Program-made: the position numbers and the translations under genes
The notes under the pieces: model-generated
Databases searched by the model: none
Seen by the model: the letters and a program-made list of their open reading frames with translations, nothing else
Told to the model about the DNA's origin: nothing
Shown: piece by piece, positions 16,972 through 22,626 of the stretch
Layout: each line of letters begins with the position of its first letter
How positions within the stretch are numbered: the stretch's first letter is position 1
Assembly: GCA_900545175.1 (NCBI GenBank)
Contig: UQYF01000040.1
Location: 1 to 22,626, forward strand
DNA from: an uncultured Eubacteriales bacterium
GTDB lineage: Bacteria > Bacillota > Clostridia > Lachnospirales > Lachnospiraceae
Direction of reading: 5' to 3'
Length of the DNA: 22,626 nucleotides

Positions 16972-18045
16972 TTAATCTCCAAAGCTTATTCCAAGCATCT
17001 TAGCTTCGTTTATTATCGAAGCATTAGGATCTACCATCTTTAACTTACCTGCAACGTCAGCTAAAGGTACTTTGACTATCTCGCCGTTTTTAATTCCGAC
17101 CATGTATCCATAGTCTTTCTCTATAATAAGCTTAGCCGCAGCCGCGCCAAGCCTTGAAGCTAACACTCTGTCGTAAGGACATGGACTTCCTCCGCGCTGT
17201 GTATGTCCCGGAACAGTTATACGAACCTCCTGCCCTGTAAGCTCCTGAATTTCACTTCCTATCTTATATGACACGGACGGGTATGGATTGTCCTTAAGCT
17301 TCTGCTTAAGTTCCTTCTTAGGAAGTGCCGCATCCTCCTTGGATATAGCACCCTCGGCAACTGCCAGTATCGAGAAATTCTTGCCTGCCTTGGTTCTTCT
17401 GTTGAGCGCAGCCACCACTGACTTGATATCATATGGAATCTCAGGGATAAGAATAATATCTGCTCCCCCTGCAATGCCGGCATGAAGTGTAAGCCAGCCG
17501 ACCTTATGTCCCATGACTTCAACTATAAATACCCTGCCATGTGAAGAAGCGGTAGTATGGATACAGTCAATAGCATTTGTCGCAATATTAACCGCACTCT
17601 GAAAGCCAAAAGTCATATCCGTTCCCCACAAGTCATTATCTATTGTCTTAGGAAGAGTGACTACATTAAGACCTTCCTCCCTCAAAAGGTTCGCTGTCTT
17701 ATGTGTTCCGTTTCCGCCAAGCACAACAAGGCAGTCAAGACCTAACGACTTATAATTTTTCTTCATCGCTTCTACTTTGTCAATTCCGTTCTCATCAGGC
17801 ACACGCATAAGCTTAAACGGCTGTCTTGAGCTTCCTATTATCGTACCGCCCTCTGTAAGAATCCCCGAAAAATCACTCTTTTTCATAACTCTGAAATCAC
17901 CGTAGATAAGACCTCTGTAGCCTTCCTCAAAACCGATAATCTCCACATCGTCAACAGCTCTGTAAAGAGATTTTGCGACACCACGCATAGCCGCATTGAG
18001 TGCCTGACAATCTCCACCACTGGTAAGCATTCCAACCTTTAACAT
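16972..18045 (-). CDS. pfkA: 6-phosphofructokinase, mixed-substrate (ATP/PPi) type
   Basis: A 357-residue phosphofructokinase family enzyme phosphorylating fructose 6-phosphate in glycolysis. Visible motifs: MLTSGGDCQALNA (6-18), GGTIIGSSRQPF (66-77), GGNGTHKTA (110-118), PKTIDNDLWGTD (132-143, with catalytic Asp136), VEVMGHKVGWLTLHAGIAGGAD, and PGHTQRGGSPCPYDRVLA near the C-terminus. Compared with E. coli PfkA, the Mg-binding Asp103 is Asn112, Gly104 is retained as Gly113 (ATP-like), and Gly124 is Lys133 (PPi-like). Phosphoryl donor is therefore uncertain. AAGGAAGG precedes the ATG by about 8 bases. A strong promoter lies upstream and dnaX follows by 21 bases. A reversible PPi-dependent role is possible. 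Confidence 0.9.
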   Translation of the reverse strand: MLKVGMLTSGGDCQALNAAMRGVAKSLYRAVDDVEIIGFEEGYRGLIYGDFRVMKKSDFSGILTEGGTIIGSSRQPFKLMRVPDENGIDKVEAMKKNYKSLGLDCLVVLGGNGTHKTANLLREEGLNVVTLPKTIDNDLWGTDMTFGFQSAVNIATNAIDCIHTTASSHGRVFIVEVMGHKVGWLTLHAGIAGGADIILIPEIPYDIKSVVAALNRRTKAGKNFSILAVAEGAISKEDAALPKKELKQKLKDNPYPSVSYKIGSEIQELTGQEVRITVPGHTQRGGSPCPYDRVLASRLGAAAAKLIIEKDYGYMVGIKNGEIVKVPLADVAGKLKMVDPNASIINEAKMLGISFGD

Positions 18046-18176
18046 AAGCGCACCCTTCCTTTCATGTGTATATAAATAATTACAAATTTTTATCTCAACA
18101 TCTTTTGAACGTAACCGACATTGCAGCGCAACAAGCTATTGTTTCTTAATTGTATAGTGTAATTATTACTCCGCTT

Positions 18177-18205
18177 ATTATACATTATTTCTGCATTTTA
18201 AGCAA
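18177..18205 (-). promoter_or_regulatory. promoter upstream of the phosphofructokinase-dnaX operon
   Basis: On the minus strand TTGCTT, 17 bases and a perfect TATAAT predict a start near 18170 and a leader of about 125 bases. A second possible promoter, TTGAGA-17-TTATAT (18070-18098), lies closer to the gene. The 220-base gap holds no gene and no clear terminator for the upstream beta-galactosidase gene. Confidence 0.6.
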
Positions 18206-18265
18206 TCAGGGAAGCTGACAATTAAGTCCTTTTTGACCTTGTCTGACAACCCTGTAAATCCTGCC

Positions 18266-20215
18266 TCACTCCTCTATGCAGTATGCTCCGTATCCTTCTA
18301 TCCTGCCGTCAAAAGTCTCACCTGTGAGCAGATTCTTACCCCTAATGCCGCTGTCACAGGCTGCTTCGTTGTGGTTAAGTAAAAACATGCAGCCACTGCG
18401 CCTTACGAGCTCCACACCATCAGGAAGCTGTGTAGTTTTAATGCCACACTCATCCGAGACATATTTTACAAAACATTTAAGTGTGCTCTCATCCAAATCA
18501 CAGCCCACATAGTATACTCTGCCTTTTCCATACTCATTAACCGTAATCGCTGCCTTTCCGCTGTAATAATCCCCGGCATAGCTTGCAAGCACTGTGGCAT
18601 TTTCAGGCTCGATTACATCGCACCAGAATTTTGCCGTTCCCGACAATATTCCCGTCAGCTTGATATCTTCGTCCGGTGTTGCAAACTCAGACACCTCAAT
18701 TCCTGCGAGTTCACAAAACGCTCCCGGAACCGTCTTTGTCCTCATGTTGTTATAATAATCTCTTGTCCCGCTCCTGTATGTAAGCACCAATGTTCCGCCA
18801 TTTTCAACATATTCGGATATGCGCTTTACTTCCTTGTCGGTGACAATATTGTGTGCCGGCATATAGACAACCTTGTATTTTTCAAACTCTCTGTCCGAAA
18901 CTGCCGTTGTCACATTTAAATCTGCATTTGCCTTGTAGTATGCATACAGAAGATTCCTGTAATCAAAGCCTGCCTTATGGTGCTTAATCTCATGCGACCA
19001 CACATCATCATATGATTTATAAATAAGAGCCTCATATGAATTGCCAGCTCCTACAATGTACCTTTCAAGCTTATTTAGCTCTTGTCCTGTCTGCTTAAGC
19101 TCATAAAAACGCCTGCGTGGGACTCCATCGTGGTCAAGCACTCCATACCAGTACTGCTCCATGCCAAAAAGTGCCGTCCTGAAGCGGAAGTACACAACAC
19201 CCTCACAGCCATGCATAACCGCCTGGTATGTCCACAGCCTTAGCTGCCCCGGCTTAGGTGTCCTTCCTACAACATCCCAGCCGCACGGTCCTGCCTGCTC
19301 CTCCATCACAACAAAATTTCTGTTCTTTATTCCGCGCATATTCTCATGCGCCATCGACACATACTCATATTGAGAACCACCCCACTGATTATCCGGATAA
19401 TTATCCCATGATACATAATCAAGCTTCTCTCCAAGCTTGTAATAATCAATATCCGAAAAATGCCCCATAAAATTATGTGTAATCGGCAAATCACTGTACT
19501 TTCTTATTATGTCAACCTGCATCTGCTGATATTTTACCCATGAATCGGAGGCAAATCTTCTGTACTCAAGGTCAAGGCTCGGATTATGTGCAAAATTAGG
19601 ATAGTTCTCACCCTCACAGGAATTATAAGCCGGAAGAATAACATCATCAAATGAGTCATAATCCAAGCTCCAGAACACATTCCCCCACGTCCTGTTTAAC
19701 GCATCTATATCCTCATAACGTTTCTTAAGCCATTTTCCGAACTCTCTCCTGCAATTCTCACAGTAGCATCTTGTGCTAGCATGACAGCCAAACTCATTGT
19801 CTATCTGCCATCCGATTACATTCTTATTTCCCGCAAAATGCTTTACCATCTTCTTTACGATTATCTTGGACTTTTCCCTGTAATCTTTACTGTTGGCACA
19901 GCACTCTCTTCTTGAGCCCCATGCGCGCACCCTTCCATATCTGTCGCGCTGCAATACATCGTACTTATCCGCAAGCCACTTAGGTGGTGCCGCTGTCGGA
20001 GTTCCAAGTATAACCTTTATTCCTCTCTTTCCAAGCACTTCTATCGCGTCATCCAAAACCGAGAAATCAAACTTTCCCTCCTCCTTCTCAAACAGCTTCC
20101 AGTCAAATTCCCCCATACGCACTGTGTTGAAGCCGCCATCCTTCATCACATCGGCCTGATGCTCCCATTCGTTCCTGTCCCAATGCTCCGGATAATAATC
20201 CACACCAAAAATCAT
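18266..20215 (-). CDS. glycoside hydrolase family 42 beta-galactosidase
   Basis: A cytoplasmic GH42 beta-galactosidase of 649 residues, hydrolysing terminal beta-galactosides. The TIM barrel starts at MIFGVDYYPEHW; the acid/base is Glu141 in GWQIDNEFG and the nucleophile probably Glu305 in FVVMEEQAG. Cys105/106, Cys150, Cys152 and Cys155 (CYCENC) match the zinc cluster of Thermus-type GH42 enzymes. A trimerisation domain (about 390-600) and a small C-terminal beta domain follow. The start at 20215 is chosen because GGAG lies 6 bases upstream and the protein then begins as the family does; ATGs at 20227 and 20260 are in frame but weaker. There is no signal peptide. No transporter or sugar regulator gene is adjacent. 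It is divergent from the PHP-domain gene. Confidence 0.95.
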   Translation of the reverse strand: MIFGVDYYPEHWDRNEWEHQADVMKDGGFNTVRMGEFDWKLFEKEEGKFDFSVLDDAIEVLGKRGIKVILGTPTAAPPKWLADKYDVLQRDRYGRVRAWGSRRECCANSKDYREKSKIIVKKMVKHFAGNKNVIGWQIDNEFGCHASTRCYCENCRREFGKWLKKRYEDIDALNRTWGNVFWSLDYDSFDDVILPAYNSCEGENYPNFAHNPSLDLEYRRFASDSWVKYQQMQVDIIRKYSDLPITHNFMGHFSDIDYYKLGEKLDYVSWDNYPDNQWGGSQYEYVSMAHENMRGIKNRNFVVMEEQAGPCGWDVVGRTPKPGQLRLWTYQAVMHGCEGVVYFRFRTALFGMEQYWYGVLDHDGVPRRRFYELKQTGQELNKLERYIVGAGNSYEALIYKSYDDVWSHEIKHHKAGFDYRNLLYAYYKANADLNVTTAVSDREFEKYKVVYMPAHNIVTDKEVKRISEYVENGGTLVLTYRSGTRDYYNNMRTKTVPGAFCELAGIEVSEFATPDEDIKLTGILSGTAKFWCDVIEPENATVLASYAGDYYSGKAAITVNEYGKGRVYYVGCDLDESTLKCFVKYVSDECGIKTTQLPDGVELVRRSGCMFLLNHNEAACDSGIRGKNLLTGETFDGRIEGYGAYCIEE

Positions 20216-20404
20216 ACCATTCTCCATTTCCGGGCGTTTTAATAAATGTCTGGCAGCCATTTAAAAATCCATCCATATTTTTAAAGCACAAGCCAATGAT
20301 ATCCGCAATCCGTCCCCGCCCAAAACAGACTGCATCCGCAAAACCAACCGCAAACACTCTAATTTAGTAGTCATTAAGAATATTCCACCAATGCTGTCAA
20401 TGAA

Positions 20405-20433
20405 AATATAACATAATCAAAAAATGTTGTACA
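20405..20433 (-). promoter_or_regulatory. candidate promoter of the GH42 gene
   Basis: On the minus strand TGTACA, 17 bases and TATATT would start transcription near 20398, leaving a leader of about 180 bases. A perfect TTGACA at 20395-20400 has no good -10 box. The 476-base divergent gap (20216-20691) holds this, the promoter of the PHP gene and no credible gene. Confidence 0.4.
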
Positions 20434-20652
20434 GGCTGCCTTACAAAGATGTCAAAGTCAAAATATATTTCTATTTTGGTGCATCTATTCCGGCTTTATG
20501 CTATAGCCTCTGCATTTCCATCAAAATCACATTGTATTTTTACACGCAAAAGACTATACTGTATACGGCTAAGATTTACTAAAGAATTATCATACAAAAA
20601 TTATTTACATTTTAACAATTGTGTTAAACACTTACAAAATTTTTAATTATTA

Positions 20653-20669
20653 TATTATAGAAACGTTTC
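20653..20669 (+). promoter_or_regulatory. -10 box with adjoining GAAACGTTTC palindrome before the PHP gene
   Basis: TATTAT at 20653-20658 is a plausible -10 box (TTACAA lies 15 bases upstream, slightly short). Immediately after it is the perfect palindrome GAAACGTTTC at 20660-20669, with the central CG typical of LacI-family operators. Its place at the expected transcription start fits repression. The regulator is not encoded in this window. Confidence 0.45.
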
Positions 20670-20691
20670 AACGCTTCGGAATGGAGAAAAC

Positions 20692-21489
20692 TTGAAAATA
20701 GATATGCACTGCCATACCAACGAAGGCTCAATAGATGCCCGCGTTGGTATAGCAGATTATGTAAACGAACTTATTAACAAAGGCGTGGACGGCATGCTCA
20801 TAACCGACCACAATTCCTACAAGGGCTATGAGCACTGGCAGCGTATCAAAAATGAACTCGGCGCAGCCGGACATTTTACAGTGTTAAAAGGAATAGAGTA
20901 TGACACAAGAAACGGCGGACACATAATTGTCATCCTTCCAAATACAATAAAGGGCTCCGATATTATGAAATCCCGTCTTATCGGCATACGCGGGCTTTCC
21001 GTAGCTCACCTTGAAAAAATCGTACACTCAATCGGCGGAATACTAGGCCCTGCACATCCATATGACACCGGCTACTATGCTTTCATGAACACGCGCTTTG
21101 GAAGGCTCCACCCGGAGTTTTTGGAAAAATTCGACTTCATAGAAAGCTATAATTCCGTTGCCAAGCATTCAGCTAACGAATCGGCGAGAGAGCTTGCTAT
21201 ACGCCTTAACAAACCGCAGACTGCCGGCACCGACACCCACCGTCCTGAGGTAATCGGAACATCATGGACTGAGTTTCCATGCGACATTCATTGCAATGAT
21301 GACCTGATTGCCGCAATAAAAGACCCGACCGGAGCCAAAAGACCTTCCGTCCCTTACGAACTCTTCACCAACATGCACCGCAACCGTGGCCCTATTGTCG
21401 AAAAACTCGGTGTTGTAGGCTACTGGATTTACAACCGCATTGAAGTGCTCTACCATGTGTGGGGAAGGCATAAGCATAAGAAGGCGTAA
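20692..21489 (+). CDS. PHP-domain metal-dependent phosphoesterase
   Basis: A 265-residue PHP-fold hydrolase, the only plus-strand gene. The metal ligands follow the family pattern: MHCHT (His6, His8), ITDHN (Asp39, His40), GIEYDT (Glu69), GPAHPYD (His122) and GTDTHRPEVIG (Asp181, His183). This resembles TrpH/YciV-type PHP proteins acting on phosphate esters or short RNA, but the substrate cannot be told. The start is TTG at 20692 with GGAG 6 bases upstream. A positively charged tail (WGRHKHKKA) closes the protein. It is divergent from the GH42 gene, has a candidate LacI-type operator at its promoter, and ends at a hairpin shared with the convergent SRP RNA. Confidence 0.88.
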   Translation: MKIDMHCHTNEGSIDARVGIADYVNELINKGVDGMLITDHNSYKGYEHWQRIKNELGAAGHFTVLKGIEYDTRNGGHIIVILPNTIKGSDIMKSRLIGIRGLSVAHLEKIVHSIGGILGPAHPYDTGYYAFMNTRFGRLHPEFLEKFDFIESYNSVAKHSANESARELAIRLNKPQTAGTDTHRPEVIGTSWTEFPCDIHCNDDLIAAIKDPTGAKRPSVPYELFTNMHRNRGPIVEKLGVVGYWIYNRIEVLYHVWGRHKHKKA

Positions 21490-21518
21490 ACTCTATATCA
21501 ATGCACGAAAATGCAAAA

Positions 21519-21552
21519 AAATACCATGGTTCTCTACTTCACCATGGTATTT
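21519..21552 (-). terminator. intrinsic terminator of the SRP RNA, also facing the PHP gene
   Basis: A perfect 12-base stem AAATACCATGGT/ACCATGGTATTT has a 10-base loop. On the minus strand it is followed by seven T residues, about 25 bases after the SRP RNA 3' end. On the plus strand it lies 30 bases after the PHP stop with only a short T-tract, so it probably works in both directions, better for the RNA. Confidence 0.88.
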
Positions 21553-21576
21553 AAAATTATCAATATATTTTTATAA

Positions 21577-21842
21577 TCCGCGCATCTTTCTTCGAAAAGG
21601 CACAAAGGACGTTACCGATACAGCCAGCTCAACCCCGGCACCCTCACGTCACATAAGAGCTTCTGCTTAATGCTGCTTCGTTCCCGACCTGACATGGTTC
21701 ACAGATTCCTATTGCGTAAGACCAAGATATCAACGCCGCTTATACCGGGCAGCTCCTCTGTGGGCTTCCCTAGGAAAGACATCACCCCTGCTGTAGCGGA
21801 TTGCAGGTACAGGGCACCGCTATCTCCCCGGCTGCGCGGAAA
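21577..21842 (-). ncRNA. ffs: signal recognition particle RNA, large bacterial (scRNA) type
   Basis: The minus strand carries the conserved SRP domain IV, GUCAGGUC-G-GGAA-C-GAAGCAGC, around 21674-21693. The 5' part has the Alu-domain sequence CCGGGGAGAUAGCGGUGCCCUGUA and AAUCCGCUACAGCAGGGGUGAUG, and the 3' part has GGUGCCGGGGUUGAGCUGGC. The ends pair: CCGCGCA (5', about 21833-21839) with UGCGCGG (3', 21578-21584). About 265 bases long, like the Bacillus scRNA. It forms the RNA core of the SRP that binds Ffh for co-translational membrane targeting. Exact ends are estimates; the promoter predicts a precursor starting about 20 bases upstream. Confidence 0.95.
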
Positions 21843-21868
21843 TGTTAAACACAAATCCATAGGCTTAT

Positions 21869-21897
21869 AGTATATCTGCATTTTATGCAAATGTCAA
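21869..21897 (-). promoter_or_regulatory. strong promoter of the SRP RNA
   Basis: On the minus strand a perfect TTGACA, a 17-base spacer and TATACT (5 of 6 to consensus) predict a start near 21862. The spacer contains the inverted repeat TGCAT/ATGCA. This is the best sigma-A-type promoter in the window, as expected for an abundant stable RNA. Confidence 0.9.
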
Positions 21898-21941
21898 ACA
21901 CTTTATTCAGCACTGCAGCAAATTTTTAATAAAAAGTCCAT

Positions 21942-21970
21942 CTGTCAAAACATGCTGATTTAGTTTATGT
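21942..21970. repeat. decayed half copy of the palindromic repeat, copy 3
   Basis: CTGTCAAAACATGCTGATTT followed by AGTTTATG matches the left arm of copy 1 with about four differences over roughly 30 bases, then similarity stops. No matching right arm is present: the sequence runs directly into the stop codon of the prepilin gene at 21980. It looks like a truncated remnant. Confidence 0.7.
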
Positions 21971-21979
21971 TTCTTCATG

Positions 21980-22435
21980 CTAATTCGTATCACCAATCAC
22001 AATTGTACAAGTACTGCCATGCTTATCCCAATCTGTAAGGCACTTGTTGCAATAGTAGGATATCTGGTAGCCACTCTCATTTCCATCTTTAGCTATTGCA
22101 AAATATCCATCTTTCATCTTCACCTTCGTTCCATCAGGATAAGTAATCTCCGTCAAACGCCAATTATCCGGTCGATCCATATCTGTAGTCAGAATGTCCT
22201 GATTATATTTTCCGGTTGATATGTAATCCGCCTGTATTACTGTATAATACGACCTAAGATTTGCCCAGTCTGCAGCTACTCTCGCCTTATGCATGTATGA
22301 TATATATGTAGGCGCAATCACACCGACAAGTACTGCCATAATAGCAACCACAACCAAAAGCTCAATCAGTGAAAAACCACCATTAGTACTTTTATTTTTC
22401 ATCTGTCTGGTTAATGAATTATATAATCTTATCAT
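21980..22435 (-). CDS. type IV pilin-like protein with prepilin cleavage motif
   Basis: A 151-residue prepilin or pseudopilin. A 20-residue basic leader ends in GG, followed by FSLIELLVVVAIMAVL: cleavage after Gly20, Phe at +1, Glu25 at the +5 position, then one hydrophobic helix. The globular part follows with YNQDILTTDMDRPDNWRLTEITYPDG and a C-terminal Cys cluster (Cys129, Cys132, Cys143 in CNKC...C). Such proteins are processed by PilD/ComC-type peptidase and assembled into pili, competence pseudopili or secretion pseudopili. The ATG at 22435 is chosen because AGGAG lies 9 bases upstream; a GTG at 22459 would contain the ribosome binding site itself. No pilus ATPase, platform or peptidase gene is near, so it is an orphan in this window. 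Repeat copies lie on both sides. Confidence 0.85.
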   Translation of the reverse strand: MIRLYNSLTRQMKNKSTNGGFSLIELLVVVAIMAVLVGVIAPTYISYMHKARVAADWANLRSYYTVIQADYISTGKYNQDILTTDMDRPDNWRLTEITYPDGTKVKMKDGYFAIAKDGNESGYQISYYCNKCLTDWDKHGSTCTIVIGDTN

Positions 22436-22584
22436 ATATTTCATCTCCTTTTGCCACACTTATATACTTACAAAATACAAAAACAGAACGGTAAAATTCT
22501 CTGCAATGCATAGCCAACAATATTCGCAAGCCACTCTCCTTCCGCTCATTTTTATATAATCAGTAAATTTTCTATAATGATTCG

Positions 22585-22626
22585 GGTGTCAAAACATGCC
22601 TTATGAACTTAACCGTGTATAACAAG
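22585..22626. repeat. palindromic repeat, copy 4, cut by the window edge
   Basis: GGTGTCAAAACATGCC is followed by 20 diverged bases and GTGTATAACAAG, where the window stops. It matches the inverted right arm of copy 1 more closely than the left arm, and its last bases equal the first bases of the copy 1 centre. A compact copy of about 80 bp probably continues beyond the edge. The 150 bases between it and the prepilin start hold no gene; AGTATATAAG near 22460 may contain a -10 box. Confidence 0.8.

Noticed and set aside
18276..20159. Several plus-strand frames opposite the GH42 gene
   Set aside because: They are antisense shadows of a well-supported gene with conserved catalytic residues.
20103..20357. 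84-codon minus-strand frame overlapping the start of the GH42 gene
   Set aside because: It overlaps the beta-galactosidase reading frame out of phase and shows no recognisable feature.
20449..20646. 65-codon plus-strand frame in the GH42/PHP gap
   Set aside because: There is no ribosome binding site, the composition is atypical, and it overlaps promoter-like AT-rich sequence.
21670..21890. Short open frames on both strands over the SRP RNA
   Set aside because: The region is explained by a conserved structured RNA with its own promoter and terminator; the frames have no family features.

Overview
The window looks like a chromosomal segment from a low-to-moderate GC Firmicute, most likely a Lachnospiraceae (Clostridia cluster XIVa) gut anaerobe. 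The reasons are a large Bacillus/Clostridium-type SRP RNA with an Alu domain, the dnaX-ybaB-recR gene order, the style of the AGGAGG ribosome binding sites and the protein sequences. No sequence search was possible, so the taxon is an inference. Nearly all genes lie on the minus strand; only one PHP-domain gene is on the plus strand.

Reading with the minus strand from the right edge: a class III-type prepilin-like gene (21980-22435) is followed by the SRP RNA (about 21577-21842), which has a perfect TTGACA-17-TATACT promoter and a strong terminator. A PHP metal-dependent hydrolase gene (+) converges on the SRP RNA and diverges from a GH42 beta-galactosidase gene. Next come a 6-phosphofructokinase with mixed ATP/PPi-type active-site residues, dnaX, ybaB and recR. 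This keeps the ancestral Firmicute order SRP RNA-dnaX-ybaB-recR but with carbohydrate genes inserted after the SRP RNA.

Downstream of recR, behind its own good promoter, lies a three-gene SMC-type module: a JetA/MukF-like protein, a small JetB/MukE-like protein and a 1481-residue JetC/MukB-like coiled-coil ATPase. It resembles a Wadjet system, but no JetD nuclease gene is seen. In its place is a 1096-residue protein with an N-terminal TPR-like region, a long acidic linker with ten 10-residue repeats, and a degenerate AAA-like domain. Then follow an FGGY sugar kinase and a polytopic GT-C-like membrane protein whose start overlaps the kinase stop.

A dispersed palindromic repeat family with ends GGTGTCAAAACATGCC occurs four times between genes: an 80-bp form inside the SMC operon, a 294-bp form with an elaborately foldable interior between ybaB and dnaX, a decayed half copy next to the pilin stop codon, and a copy cut by the right edge of the window. 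It has the look of a MITE or a structured RNA repeat. This family and the JetD-less SMC module with its TPR/AAA-like companion are the most interesting items here.
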